A stretch of DNA of 64,000 nucleotides from Archangium violaceum (GCF_016859125.1 NZ_CP069338.1:5953501-6017500); one strand, 5' to 3'. Positions 32,561 to 41,207 are shown, counted from the first letter of the stretch. Numbers and translations: made by a program. The notes: generated by a model not told the origin, from the sequence alone.

Positions 32561-34414
32561 ATGTCGTCCAACGTCCTGCTGGCGGCCCTGCTCGTCGCCT
32601 CCGCCACGGCCGCCGCCCAGACGCCGGAGCCTCAGACCGGGACTCCGGCTCCCACCCCGGAGACCGCTGCTCCCGCAACCCCGGAGACCGCTGCTCCCGC
32701 AACCCCGGAGACCGCCGACTCCACCGAGGAGCGCATCCGCCAGGAGGTGGAGAAGCGCGTGGAGGCCGCCAAGCAGGAGATGCGTGAGGAGATCCGCGCG
32801 CAGCTCGCCACCCAGAGCCTCGCCACCGACTGGCAGGAGGAGTGGGTGGAGGAGAAGCGCAAGCTGGAGCTCTTCACCCTGGACGGTTACTACCGTCTGC
32901 GGCCCAACCTCTATTACCAGTTCGACCTGGGCAAGGTTCAGGATCGCCGGCTCTTCCCGTCGCCGCGCGCCACGGAGTCGACCCAGTCGGGCGCCGACAT
33001 GCGGCTGCGGCTGGAGCCCACCTTCAACATCTCGGAAGAGGTGAGGGTGAAGACGCAGATCGACGTGCTGGACAACGTGCTGCTGGGCTCCACGCCCTCG
33101 CAGAGCTTCCCCGGCGACGGCTTCTACCTCTTCGACATCTTCAACGACTCGCAGGTGCCGCCCAAGTCGGCCCTCAACGCGCTCAAGGACTCCATCATGG
33201 TGCGCGAGGCCTACGGCGAGGTGTCCACGCCGGTGGGTCTGCTGCGCTTCGGCCGCATGACGGCGCACTGGGGCATGGGTCTGTTGCGCAACGACGGCAA
33301 CTGCCTGGAGTGTGACTTCGGCGACGTGGTGGACCGTGTCATGTTCGTCACGGAGCCCTTCAACGGCTTCTACGTGACGCCCATGCTGGAGTTCAACACC
33401 GAGGGCCAGTACGCCTACCCCAATGGTCCGCAGAGCCAGCCGGTGGACGTCACCAACGCGGATGACACCTTCAGCGTGGTGCTGGCCATCGCGCGCCGCG
33501 ACACCCCGCAGCAGGTGAAGGCGAAGCTGGACAACAACCAGGGCGTGCTCAACTACGGCGTGCACTTCAGCTGGCGCACCCAGCGCTACGCGGCCTCGGG
33601 CCTCTACAGCAGTCCTCCCACGTACAACCCGGACGGGACGGTGGGGCCGATGCTGGGCTTCGTGCCGCGCGGCTCCGAGCTCTACATTCCGGACGTGTGG
33701 CTGCGCTACGAGGAGAAGAAGTTCCGCCTGGAGTTCGAGCTGGCCGCGCAGATCGGCTCCATCGACAACCGGGCGCAGACGCTGGCCGAGGCGACGGACG
33801 TCAACCAGAACCAGCGGCTGGACATCGTGTCCTTCGGCGGCGCGGCGGTGGGCGAGTACCGGCTGCTCAACGGGCAGCTCAACCTCCAGATGGAGCTGGG
33901 CTTCGCCTCGGGTGACCGGGCGCCGGGCTTCGGGGCCTTCCCGGGCCGGAACCGTCCGCAGCGCGCGGGCTTCTTCACCCAGCCGGGTGACTTCGATGGC
34001 CCGCAGTACAACTGCGGCCTGGGCGGCTGCCGCGACAGCTACATCCGCAACTTCCGCTTCAACCGCGCCTACCGCGTGGACAACATCCTCTGGCGTGAGC
34101 TCGTCGGCGCCGTCACCGACGCCTTCTACGCCAAGCCCACCATCCGCTACACGCTGACCCAGGGCTTCGACCTCTTCGGCAGCGTCATCTACTCGCAGGC
34201 CATCTACGCCGAGTCCACGCCCTCCAGCACCGACCGGCCCCTGGGCTTCGAGACGAACGTGGGCGCCCGCTACGAGACGGAGGATGGCTTCGTGGCGCGC
34301 GTGGACTGGTCCGTGCTCTTCCCGCTCAATGGCCTGCAGGAGTTGCAGGAGGCCAACCAGCGCGAGCTGGCCACGGCCCACGCCATCCGCGGCACGCTGG
34401 GCATCCGCTTCTAG
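32561..34414 (+). CDS. Myxobacterial outer-membrane beta-barrel-like protein (TIGR04551-type)
   Basis: 617 residues from the ATG at 32561. A signal peptide ends at ASATAAAQ. A low-complexity Pro/Thr/Ala linker contains a duplicated 24-base unit encoding PETAAPAT. A coiled coil follows (EERIRQEVEKRVEAAKQEM). The remaining 500 residues alternate hydrophobic and polar residues with repeated Tyr/Phe turns and end in GTLGIRF, a C-terminal aromatic typical of outer-membrane barrels. I recall this as the TIGR04551 family restricted to Myxococcota; function unknown. The adjacent lptM-like lipoprotein lies nine bases downstream. Confidence 0.75.
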   Translation: MSSNVLLAALLVASATAAAQTPEPQTGTPAPTPETAAPATPETAAPATPETADSTEERIRQEVEKRVEAAKQEMREEIRAQLATQSLATDWQEEWVEEKRKLELFTLDGYYRLRPNLYYQFDLGKVQDRRLFPSPRATESTQSGADMRLRLEPTFNISEEVRVKTQIDVLDNVLLGSTPSQSFPGDGFYLFDIFNDSQVPPKSALNALKDSIMVREAYGEVSTPVGLLRFGRMTAHWGMGLLRNDGNCLECDFGDVVDRVMFVTEPFNGFYVTPMLEFNTEGQYAYPNGPQSQPVDVTNADDTFSVVLAIARRDTPQQVKAKLDNNQGVLNYGVHFSWRTQRYAASGLYSSPPTYNPDGTVGPMLGFVPRGSELYIPDVWLRYEEKKFRLEFELAAQIGSIDNRAQTLAEATDVNQNQRLDIVSFGGAAVGEYRLLNGQLNLQMELGFASGDRAPGFGAFPGRNRPQRAGFFTQPGDFDGPQYNCGLGGCRDSYIRNFRFNRAYRVDNILWRELVGAVTDAFYAKPTIRYTLTQGFDLFGSVIYSQAIYAESTPSSTDRPLGFETNVGARYETEDGFVARVDWSVLFPLNGLQELQEANQRELATAHAIRGTLGIRF

Positions 34415-34423
34415 GAAGACGTC

Positions 34424-34612
34424 ATGCTCCGGCCGCGCGCGCTCGTCGTGCTGCTCGGACTCGCGCTGGGGGGGGCGGCCTGTGGCATCAAGGGCCCGCC
34501 CCGTCCGCCCGAGTCGACTCGTCCCGCCGCCGGGGAGACTCCTCCGCCGACCGATGTGTCGCGCGGCCCGCTGTCTCCCTCGGCTCCTCCTTCCGACGCT
34601 GGAACTCCGTGA
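34424..34612 (+). CDS. Small LptM-like lipoprotein
   Basis: 62 residues: signal MLRPRALVVLLGLALGGAAC with lipobox GGAAC, then CGIKGPPRPPES. This resembles the CGxKGPL-x-xP start of LptM (YifL) proteins, which in Gammaproteobacteria stabilise the LptD/E LPS translocon and lie next to lysA or dapF. The rest is Pro/Ser-rich without structure. Its stop overlaps the lysA GTG start (GTGA, 34609-34612), the same yifL-lysA adjacency seen elsewhere. Gene identity rests on the short motif and context. Confidence 0.7.
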   Translation: MLRPRALVVLLGLALGGAACGIKGPPRPPESTRPAAGETPPPTDVSRGPLSPSAPPSDAGTP

Positions 34613-35850
34613 ATCACTTCGCCTACCGCAAGCGTGTCCTGCACGCCGAGGAGGTGCCCCTGCCGGCCATCGCCGAGGCGGTGGGCACCCCTGTCTACGT
34701 CTACTCCACCGCCACGCTCCGCCGGCACTTCCGGGTGGTGACGGAGGCCTTCGGCTCGCACCCGCACCTGGTGTGCTACGCGGTGAAGGCCAACTCCACC
34801 CTGGCGGTGCTGCGGCTGCTGGCCGAGGAGGGCAGTGGCTTCGACATCGTCTCCGGCGGTGAGCTCGCCCGCGTGAAGGCCGCTGGCGGCGAGCCGGGCA
34901 AGACGGTGTTCGCCGGCGTGGGGAAGACGGCCGACGAGATGGCCCAGGCCCTCTCCGCCGGCATCCTCTTCTTCAACGTGGAGAGCCCCGAGGAACTGGA
35001 CCTGCTCGACGCCGTGGGCCGGGCCCAGGGCAGGCGCGCTCCCTTCGCCGTGCGCGTGAACCCCAACGTGGACGCGCGCACCCACCGACACATCTCCACC
35101 GGTCTGAAGACGTCCAAGTTCGGCGTTCCCTTCGAGGAGACCGTGGCCCTCTACGCCCGCGCCAGGCGGATGAAGGGCCTCCAGGCCGTGGGGTTGGACT
35201 GTCACATCGGCTCGCAGATCACCCGCACCGCGCCCTTCAAGGCCGCGCTCGGCAAGGTGGCCGGGCTCTACAAGGAGCTGAAGGCCCAGGGCCACGCGCT
35301 CCAGTACCTGGACGTCGGCGGCGGTCTGGGCATCACCTATACCGAGGAGACGCCCCCCACTCCCGCCGAGTACGCGCGCACCACGCTGTCCGTCGTGGGC
35401 GACACCGGCGCCACCATCATCTTCGAGCCGGGCCGGCTGGTCGTGGGCAATGCCGGGGTGCTCGTCACCCGCGTGCTCTTCCGCAAGAAGACGCCCGCCC
35501 GGCAGTTCGTGGTCGTGGACGCGGGCATGAACGACCTGATGCGCCCCGCCCTCTATGACGCCCACCATGGGTTGCAGCCGGTCGTCCAACGGCGCGGTCA
35601 GGAGGTGGAGGTGGATGTGGTGGGGCCGGTGTGCGAGTCCACCGACGTGCTGGCCCGCCAGCGCAAGGTGGTGCTCCCCAAGCAGGGGGAGCTGTACGCG
35701 CTGATGACCGCCGGGGCCTACGGCATGAGCATGGCGTCCACCTACAACTCGCGGCCCCGGCCGGCCGAGGTGCTGGTGGATGGGGCCGCCTGGCGGGTGG
35801 TGCGTGAACGGGAGAGCGTCGAGGATCTCTGGCGCGGCGAGCGGCCCTGA
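34609..35850 (+). CDS. lysA: Diaminopimelate decarboxylase
   Basis: 413 residues starting with GTG overlapping the lptM-like stop. Fold-type III PLP enzyme features: the PLP Lys in VCYAVKANSTLAVL (about residue 58), GSGFDIVSGGELARV, ISTGLKTSKFGVP, DCHIGSQI, the glycine loop LDVGGGLGITY, FEPGRLVVGNAGVLV and the catalytic-loop VCESTDVLA. It decarboxylates meso-diaminopimelate to L-lysine. It is first of a lysine block with dapA and dapB downstream in one direction (17-base gap to dapA). Confidence 0.95.
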   Translation: MNHFAYRKRVLHAEEVPLPAIAEAVGTPVYVYSTATLRRHFRVVTEAFGSHPHLVCYAVKANSTLAVLRLLAEEGSGFDIVSGGELARVKAAGGEPGKTVFAGVGKTADEMAQALSAGILFFNVESPEELDLLDAVGRAQGRRAPFAVRVNPNVDARTHRHISTGLKTSKFGVPFEETVALYARARRMKGLQAVGLDCHIGSQITRTAPFKAALGKVAGLYKELKAQGHALQYLDVGGGLGITYTEETPPTPAEYARTTLSVVGDTGATIIFEPGRLVVGNAGVLVTRVLFRKKTPARQFVVVDAGMNDLMRPALYDAHHGLQPVVQRRGQEVEVDVVGPVCESTDVLARQRKVVLPKQGELYALMTAGAYGMSMASTYNSRPRPAEVLVDGAAWRVVRERESVEDLWRGERP

Positions 35851-35866
35851 ACATATAAGCCGCTGC

Positions 35867-36754
35867 ATGAGGACCTTCGAAGGCTCGATGACCGCGCTCG
35901 CCACTCCCTTCCGGGACGGGGCGTTCGACGAAGCAGCCTACCGTGCGCTCATCCGGCAGCAGATCGCCGGAGGGACGAGCGTGCTCATCCCCATGGGCAC
36001 GACGGGTGAGGCGGTGACCATGTCCCCCGACGAGCGCTTCCGCGCCGTCCGCGTGTGCGTGGAGGAGGCGGCGGGGCGGGTTCCCGTGGTGGGCGGGGCT
36101 GGCTCCAACAGCACCGCGGAGACCATCGAGGGCGTGAAGCGCGTGCGCGAGGCCGGGGCGGATGGCTCGCTCATCGTCACGCCCTTCTACAACAAGCCCA
36201 CGCAGGCGGGCCTGGTGGAGCACTTCCGGGCGGTGGCCAAGGCGCACCCGGGCTTCCCCATCATCGCCTACAACGTGCCGGGCCGCACCGGCGTGGACCT
36301 GCTGCCGGAGACGGCGCAGCGGATGTGCGACATCCCCGAGGTGGTGGCCATCAAGGAAGCCACCGGGAGCATGGCTCGCGCGGTGGACCTGGTGGAGAAG
36401 TGCGGCGAGCGGCTGACGCTGCTGTCCGGTGATGACTTCACCGTGCTGCCCTTCATCGCCTGCGGGGGCAAGGGCGTCATCTCCGTGTCCTCCAACGTGG
36501 CGCCGCGCATGATGGCGGACCTGGTGGCCGCCGCGCGCGCGGGGCAGCTGGAGAAGGCCCGGGAGCTCCAGGTGCGGATGAACGAGCTGCACCGGCTGCT
36601 CTTCATCGAGTCCAGCCCCATTCCGGTGAAGTGGGCCCTGCACAAGCTGGGACTGTTCGGACCGGAGGTTCGCCTGCCGCTGGTTCCGATGACCGAGCCC
36701 AACGCGAAGAAGCTCGAGGCCGAGCTGCGCAAGCTGGGACTCCTCCAGGGCTGA
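35867..36754 (+). CDS. dapA: 4-Hydroxy-tetrahydrodipicolinate synthase
   Basis: 295 residues from the ATG at 35867. Landmarks are MTALATPFRDG, IPMGTTGEAVTMS (the Thr-Thr catalytic pair), VTPFYNKPTQAGL, IAYNVPGRTG (Tyr of the triad) and VVAIKEATGSM (Schiff-base Lys). It condenses pyruvate with aspartate semialdehyde in the diaminopimelate route. The ATG-proximal start gives the standard family length. The following 111-base gap to dapB contains a pair of REP-like palindromes. Confidence 0.96.
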   Translation: MRTFEGSMTALATPFRDGAFDEAAYRALIRQQIAGGTSVLIPMGTTGEAVTMSPDERFRAVRVCVEEAAGRVPVVGGAGSNSTAETIEGVKRVREAGADGSLIVTPFYNKPTQAGLVEHFRAVAKAHPGFPIIAYNVPGRTGVDLLPETAQRMCDIPEVVAIKEATGSMARAVDLVEKCGERLTLLSGDDFTVLPFIACGGKGVISVSSNVAPRMMADLVAAARAGQLEKARELQVRMNELHRLLFIESSPIPVKWALHKLGLFGPEVRLPLVPMTEPNAKKLEAELRKLGLLQG

Positions 36755-36770
36755 ACCCGGGAAGCGCCAG

Positions 36771-36804
36771 ACCCTCACCCCCGCCCTCTCCCGGTGGGAG
36801 AGGG
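36771..36804 (-). repeat. REP-like palindromic repeat, unit 3 (between dapA and dapB)
   Basis: Tail ACCCTCACCCCCG then CCCTCTCCC-GGT-GGGAGAGGG; the minus-strand orientation matches the units at 16482-16616. It faces unit 4 with the palindromes inward. Confidence 0.85.
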
Positions 36805-36819
36805 GGTAACACCACAACT

Positions 36820-36852
36820 CCCTCTCCCACCGGGAGAGGGTCGGGGTGAGGG
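36820..36852 (+). repeat. REP-like palindromic repeat, unit 4
   Basis: CCCTCTCCC-ACC-GGGAGAGGG followed by TCGGGGTGAGGG. Together with unit 3 it makes an 82-base imperfect inverted repeat that could fold as one long stem in the dapA-dapB mRNA, and its tail ends 13 bases before the dapB start. Confidence 0.85.
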
Positions 36853-36865
36853 TACCGAGGACACC

Positions 36866-37681
36866 ATGATCCGCACCGTCATCACCGGAGTCACCGGCCG
36901 CATGGGCGGCACCCTGCTGCGTCTCGTCCGCGACGCCAAGGACCTGGAGCTCGTTGGCGCCACCGCGCGCCAGGGCTCCGCCGCCGTGGGTCAGGACGCG
37001 GGCCAGGCCTCGCGTCTGGGGACGCTCGGTGTCTCCGTGGGCGACGACCTGGGCCGGGTGCTCGATTCGGCGCGAGCCCAGGTGCTCATCGACTTCACCA
37101 GCGCGGAGGCCAGCGTGGCCCACGCGCGCCAGTGCGCCGAGCGCGGCGTGGCCATGGTCATCGGCTCCACGGGCTTCACCCCCGAGTCCCGCGCCGAGGT
37201 GGCCGCCAGCGCGAAGTCCATTCCCGTGGTGCTCGCCCCCAACACCTCCGTGGGCGTGAACGTGGTCATCCGCATGGCCGCCGAGCTCGCGCGCGTGCTG
37301 GGCGAGGGCTACGACGTGGAGGTGCTCGAGGCCCACCACCGCATGAAGAAGGACGCGCCCTCGGGCACGGCGCTGAAGCTGGCCGAGGTGCTCGCCTCGG
37401 CGCTGGGGCGCGGGCAGGAGGATCTGACCTTCGCCCGGCAGGGCCAGATTGGCGCGCGCCCGAAGCAGGAGATCGGCGTGCAGACGCTGCGCGGTGGTGA
37501 CGTCGTGGGCGAGCACACCGTGTATTACTTCGGCGAGGGCGAGCGCATCGAGCTCACCCACCGTGCCACCAACCGGGACCAGTTCGGACTCGGGGCGCTG
37601 CGAGCCGCGCGCTGGGTGACGGGCCGCTCACCGGGGCTCTACGACATGGCCGACGTGCTTGGCTTCCAGAGGACGTCATGA
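36866..37681 (+). CDS. dapB: 4-Hydroxy-tetrahydrodipicolinate reductase
   Basis: 271 residues from the ATG at 36866 (upstream in-frame sequence is the REP element). The Rossmann loop [14 protein letters not shown] is at the N-terminus. [27 protein letters not shown] and [18 protein letters not shown] (catalytic His and Lys) mark the reductase. It reduces HTPA with NAD(P)H. A GAGG sequence at the edge of the REP (36857-36860) may serve as ribosome-binding site. Its stop overlaps the FAH-family start by four bases (ATGA). Confidence 0.96.
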   Translation: MIRTVITGVTGRMGGTLLRLVRDAKDLELVGATARQGSAAVGQDAGQASRLGTLGVSVGDDLGRVLDSARAQVLIDFTSAEASVAHARQCAERGVAMVIGSTGFTPESRAEVAASAKSIPVVLAPNTSVGVNVVIRMAAELARVLGEGYDVEVLEAHHRMKKDAPSGTALKLAEVLASALGRGQEDLTFARQGQIGARPKQEIGVQTLRGGDVVGEHTVYYFGEGERIELTHRATNRDQFGLGALRAARWVTGRSPGLYDMADVLGFQRTS

Positions 37682-38445
37682 CGACGCGTTATTGCCGTTT
37701 CCAGGACGAGGGGCGTGCGCAGTACGGCCGCATCGAAGGTGACGAGGTGGTGGTGCTCTCCGGGGCGCCGTGGGCGGGCGGGACGGAGACGGGCCGGCGC
37801 GTGGCGCTGAGCGGCGTGTCGCTGCTCGTGCCCGCGGAGGCCTCCAAGGTGGTGTGCATCGGGCAGAACTACCGCAAGCACGCCGAGGAGATGGGCAAGC
37901 CCGTTCCTCCCGAGCCCCTCATCTTCCTGAAGCCCTCCACCGCGCTCAACGCGCACCGCTCGCCCATCCAGATTCCCAAGGCGAGCCAGGAGGTGCACTA
38001 CGAGGCGGAGCTGGGGCTCGTCATCGGCGAGCGGCTGAAGAACGTGGACGAGGCCACCGCCGCTCGCGCCATCTGGGGCCTCACCTGCATCAACGACGTG
38101 ACGGCCCGCGACATCCAGCGCCGCGAGGTGCAGCACACCCGCGCCAAGAGCTACGACACCTTCGCCTGTACCGGGCCGTGGATCGTCACCGGCCTGTCCC
38201 CGGCGGACCTGCGCATCCTCTGCCGGGTGAATGGGCAGGTGCGACAGGATAGCCGCACCTCCGACATGATCTTCGGGCCTGCCCGGCTGGTGTCCTTCAT
38301 CTCCCACATCATGACCCTGCTGCCGGGCGACCTGGTGAGCACGGGGACGCCCTCGGGCGTGGGCCGGCTGGTGGCCGGGGACACGGTGGAAGTGGAGCTG
38401 GAGGGAATCGGGACGCTGTCCAATCCTGTTGAGATGGAGCCTTGA
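37678..38445 (+). CDS. Fumarylacetoacetate hydrolase-family protein
   Basis: 255 residues with the FAH fold: [49 protein letters not shown] (Glu metal ligands), [25 protein letters not shown] and STGTPSGVG. Such enzymes hydrolyse or decarboxylate beta-diketo acids or oxaloacetate-like compounds. Substrate specificity is uncertain. It overlaps dapB by four bases upstream and folK by four bases downstream (TTGA), implying tight translational coupling in the lysine/folate operon. Confidence 0.9.
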   Translation: MTTRYCRFQDEGRAQYGRIEGDEVVVLSGAPWAGGTETGRRVALSGVSLLVPAEASKVVCIGQNYRKHAEEMGKPVPPEPLIFLKPSTALNAHRSPIQIPKASQEVHYEAELGLVIGERLKNVDEATAARAIWGLTCINDVTARDIQRREVQHTRAKSYDTFACTGPWIVTGLSPADLRILCRVNGQVRQDSRTSDMIFGPARLVSFISHIMTLLPGDLVSTGTPSGVGRLVAGDTVEVELEGIGTLSNPVEMEP

Positions 38446-38966
38446 GCGCCACCGTCTACGTAGGGCTGGGCTCCAATGAGGGAGACCGCGAAGCCCAACT
38501 CGTCTCCGCCCTGGAGGCGATGTCCCGCATCGATGCAGTGGCGGTCCTGCGCTGCTCGTCGCTCTTCGAAAGCGCGCCCGTGGGTCCGCCCCAGCCGCAC
38601 TACCTCAACGCCGTGGTCGAGCTGGAGTGTTCGTTGCCACCCCAGCGGCTGCTCTGCATCCTCAAGCAGATCGAGCGCGACATGGGCCGCTACCCGGCCG
38701 GTCCGCGTTGGGGACCGCGCCCCATCGACCTGGACATCCTCCTCTGGGAGGGTGAGGTGGTGGCGGACCCCAACCTCCAGGTGCCCCACCTGGAGCTGCA
38801 CAAGCGGCGCTTCGCCCTGGAGCCCCTCTCCGAGCTCGCTCCCGACATGGAGCACCCGGTGCTTCGCATGACGGTGTCCGAGTTGCTCACCCAGCTCTCG
38901 CCGCAGGACGTACGCCGGTGCGTGGCCACCCAGTGGCCCGAAACCCTTCTCCCGGTAACTGAGTGA
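38442..38966 (+). CDS. folK: 2-Amino-4-hydroxy-6-hydroxymethyldihydropteridine pyrophosphokinase
   Basis: 174 residues beginning with TTG (overlapping the FAH stop). The N-terminal GLGSNEGDREAQL, central FESAPVGPPQPHYLNAVV and GPRWGPRPIDLDILLWEG (Asp pair binding Mg/ATP) identify HPPK. It transfers pyrophosphate to the pterin in folate synthesis. TTG as start is rare but the only start that fits the coupled overlap and the conserved N-terminus. The TPR gene begins at the overlapping GTGATG. Confidence 0.93.
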   Translation: MSATVYVGLGSNEGDREAQLVSALEAMSRIDAVAVLRCSSLFESAPVGPPQPHYLNAVVELECSLPPQRLLCILKQIERDMGRYPAGPRWGPRPIDLDILLWEGEVVADPNLQVPHLELHKRRFALEPLSELAPDMEHPVLRMTVSELLTQLSPQDVRRCVATQWPETLLPVTE

Positions 38967-40375
38967 TGACCCTCTCCCTCGCCCTGGCCACCGCGGCCCT
39001 GCTCGCCGCCGAGCCCTCTTCCCTGCCCTCCGGTCACCCGCCCATCGGCGCGGAGGCCAGGGCCCCGGCCGCTTCCTCTCCCAGCACGGGAGCGTTGCCC
39101 GAGGGCCACCCGTCCTTCGGTTCTGGCTCGACGGCCCCGGCGTCCGCGGGAGCGATGCCGGAGGGCCACCCGCCGATGACGGGCCGGGCGCCGCCCACCG
39201 CCGAGGAGCTGCTCGAGCAGCTGGACGGGATGCAGGGCCTGCGCGAGCGGGAGAAGACGTTCGAGATCGCCTCGTCGCTCGGCAAGCTCTACTACACGAA
39301 CGGCCGGCCGGCGGATGCCATCCCCTATTTCCTCCAGGCGGAGGAGCGGGCGAAGGCGACGCGCGAGCTGTTCCTGGCGCAGCGCAAGAAGCTGGGCAGG
39401 GCCGCGGTGCAGAGCCCCGAGGCGGCCAACTGCGGCTTCACGGCGCAGATGCCGGTGGAGCAGATGGCGGCGACGGCTGCGGAGCGCGCGAAGAAGGGCG
39501 ACACCGCGGGCGCGGCGGCCTGTGCGCGCGCGGCGTTGGAGCCGGTGCTGGAGGTGGAGTCGATTCACGCCAACGCGCTCTTCCTCTCCGGGGACGCGGC
39601 GGGCTCGCTGAAGGTGTACGAGCGGGTGCTGGAGGTGGCGCCCACGTACGCGGACGCGCTCTTCGGGCGCTCGGCGGTGCTGTACGAGACGCGGGGCGAG
39701 GACCTGAAGGCGCTGCAGTCCGCGCGCGAGGGCTTCGAGGCCTTCCTGGCGGCGCACCCGGACTCCACGCGGGCTCCGCTGGCGCGCAAGCTGGGCCGCA
39801 TGGCGGACGAGGCGGTGAAGGCGGGCGGCATGGAGAAGTGGCGGGCCTCTCGCGCCGAGGACCGGCGCATCCGGGCCTCGAAGCTGAACCTGTCGACGGG
39901 CGGTCCGATGATGGCGCGGGGCCCCATGGCGGGTGGCCAGGGCGGGCCGATGGCGGGCGGAGGTGACACGGCGGCGCCCACGCTCTCGCAAGAGACGATG
40001 CAGGCGATGCAGAACGTCGAGCACACGCCGGAGCTGGAGGCCCAGCTCACGCAGACGGTGGAGCAGGGTGAGGCGATGCTGGCGACGGGTCGCTTCGACG
40101 AGGCGCTGGCGGCGTACCGGCAGGTGATGCCGCTGCGGCCGGACGGCCGGGTGAAGGCGGGCCTGGCGTGGACGTTGATTGGTCTGGGCAAGCCGACGGC
40201 GGACAGGGTGTGGGGCGTGGCGGTGGGGACGGATCCGGCGGCGGTGGATCAGCTCGGCGAGACGCTGAAGGCCAAGGGCGACCTCAAGGGCGCCAAGGCG
40301 CTGTGGACGAAGCTGGCCGCCTCCGCGCCGGACTACGCTTCCCGGGCCTCCCTCCAAGCCAAGCTGAGCCAATAG
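38966..40375 (+). CDS. Secreted TPR-domain protein
   Basis: 469 residues from the ATG at 38966 (a GTG one codon earlier is possible). A short signal-like helix (MTLSLALATAALLAAEP) precedes a linker with three imperfect GHP repeats (PSGHPPIG, PEGHPSFG, PEGHPPMTG). The rest forms TPR-like pairs (LGKLYYTNGRPADAIPYFLQ, NALFLSGDAAGSLKVYERVL, ADALFGRSAVLYETRGED), with a Gly/Met-rich spacer near residue 315 and more TPRs at the end. TPR proteins are scaffolds; partners are unknown. It overlaps folK. Confidence 0.75.
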   Translation: MTLSLALATAALLAAEPSSLPSGHPPIGAEARAPAASSPSTGALPEGHPSFGSGSTAPASAGAMPEGHPPMTGRAPPTAEELLEQLDGMQGLREREKTFEIASSLGKLYYTNGRPADAIPYFLQAEERAKATRELFLAQRKKLGRAAVQSPEAANCGFTAQMPVEQMAATAAERAKKGDTAGAAACARAALEPVLEVESIHANALFLSGDAAGSLKVYERVLEVAPTYADALFGRSAVLYETRGEDLKALQSAREGFEAFLAAHPDSTRAPLARKLGRMADEAVKAGGMEKWRASRAEDRRIRASKLNLSTGGPMMARGPMAGGQGGPMAGGGDTAAPTLSQETMQAMQNVEHTPELEAQLTQTVEQGEAMLATGRFDEALAAYRQVMPLRPDGRVKAGLAWTLIGLGKPTADRVWGVAVGTDPAAVDQLGETLKAKGDLKGAKALWTKLAASAPDYASRASLQAKLSQ

Positions 40376-40405
40376 AAGGCCCGAGTGCTTTGAGGACTGG
40401 CCAGG

Positions 40406-40419
40406 GGGCTCGCGAGCCC
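40406..40419 (+). terminator. Palindrome between TPR gene and TetR gene
   Basis: GGGCTCGCGAGCCC, a perfect 14-base palindrome, 13 bases before the TetR GTG. It is unrelated in sequence to the P450 operator, so it may be a terminator for the lysine/folate operon or a different regulatory site. Confidence 0.35.
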
Positions 40420-40432
40420 TCACCATGGGGTC

Positions 40433-41116
40433 GTGAGTACTCGTCACGTCTTGGGCAGTGGCCGCGCGGAGATCCTGGCCGCTGCCACGAAGGAATTCGC
40501 TGACCGCGGCTACGCGGGAGCAACGACCGCGGGCATCGCCCGGCTGGCGGGTGTCACCCAGCCCCTGGTGCACCACCACTTCGGCTCGAAGCAGGGCCTC
40601 TGGGACGCCGTCATCGAGGAGCTCTTCAAGGAGCTCCACACGCTCATCCAGGAGACCCTGAGGGAAGTGGAGGGGTTGGACCGGAGGACCCGGCTGGCGC
40701 ACCTGCTGCGCACCGCCGTGCTCTTCAGTGGCCGCCGTCCGGAGTTCTCCCGGCTCGTGCGCACGGAGAGCAGCGCCGGGGGCGAGGCCTTCGATCTCAT
40801 CTTCGAGAAATGGCGCAAGGGCCCGATGGCCTTCCTCCTCAACGAGCTCTCCGCCGCGACGGAGGATGGGACCCTCCGTCCCATCGACGCGAAGTTCGCC
40901 TACTTCGCCCTCATCGGGGCCATCACCCAGCCCTTCGCCGAGCCCAGGGCCGCCCAGCGCTCCTTCGAGCTGGACACGAGGGACGAGCGCGTCATCGCGC
41001 GCTACGCGGACTTCGTGGTGGACCTGGTGCTGCGCGGGCTCCTCGCTCCTCAGGAGTCCTCTCTTCCAGACGAGTCCTCGCAGAAGGCCCCCACTCCCCG
41101 CCGGAAACGGGACTGA
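40433..41116 (+). CDS. TetR-family regulator (probable repressor of the CYP102-type gene)
   Basis: 227 residues from GTG. The N-terminal HTH is typical: LAAATKEFADRGYAGATTAG, ARLAGVTQPLVHHHFGSKQG. The C-terminal ligand domain is all-helical (FSRLVRTESSAGGEAF), and the last residues are basic. In Bacillus, CYP102 genes sit next to TetR-family repressors (Bm3R1, FatR) responsive to fatty acids; the arrangement here mirrors that. The gap to the P450 contains a 33-base palindrome overlapping the promoter. No membrane or unusual insertion is seen. Confidence 0.85.
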   Translation: MSTRHVLGSGRAEILAAATKEFADRGYAGATTAGIARLAGVTQPLVHHHFGSKQGLWDAVIEELFKELHTLIQETLREVEGLDRRTRLAHLLRTAVLFSGRRPEFSRLVRTESSAGGEAFDLIFEKWRKGPMAFLLNELSAATEDGTLRPIDAKFAYFALIGAITQPFAEPRAAQRSFELDTRDERVIARYADFVVDLVLRGLLAPQESSLPDESSQKAPTPRRKRD

Positions 41117-41130
41117 CACGCCACGTGCGG

Positions 41131-41159
41131 TTGACGCGGCGCGTGAAGGTGCTTATTAC
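41131..41159 (+). promoter_or_regulatory. Candidate sigma-70-like promoter of the P450 gene
   Basis: TTGACG (41131-41136), a 17-base spacer, then TATTAC (41154-41159). The -10 hexamer lies inside the operator palindrome. Confidence 0.5.
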
Positions 41160-41184
41160 TCAATAAGGCTTATTGAGCTATAAG
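41152..41184 (+). promoter_or_regulatory. 33-base palindromic operator in front of the P450 gene
   Basis: The centre is CTCAATAAG-G-CTTATTGAG (41159-41177), a perfect inverted repeat. Outer arms CTTAT (41152-41156) and ATAAG (41180-41184) extend the symmetry, with two mismatched pairs between. It overlaps the candidate -10 element and ends 24 bases before the ATG, as expected for a TetR-family repressor site. Confidence 0.75.
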
Positions 41185-41207
41185 TCCCTTGGGACAGGAG
41201 ATTCCCC

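Noticed and set aside
40406-40419. 14-base palindrome as an autoregulatory TetR operator
   Set aside because: Sequence is unrelated to the CTCAATAAG palindrome before the P450 gene and is GC-rich, more like a terminator stem.
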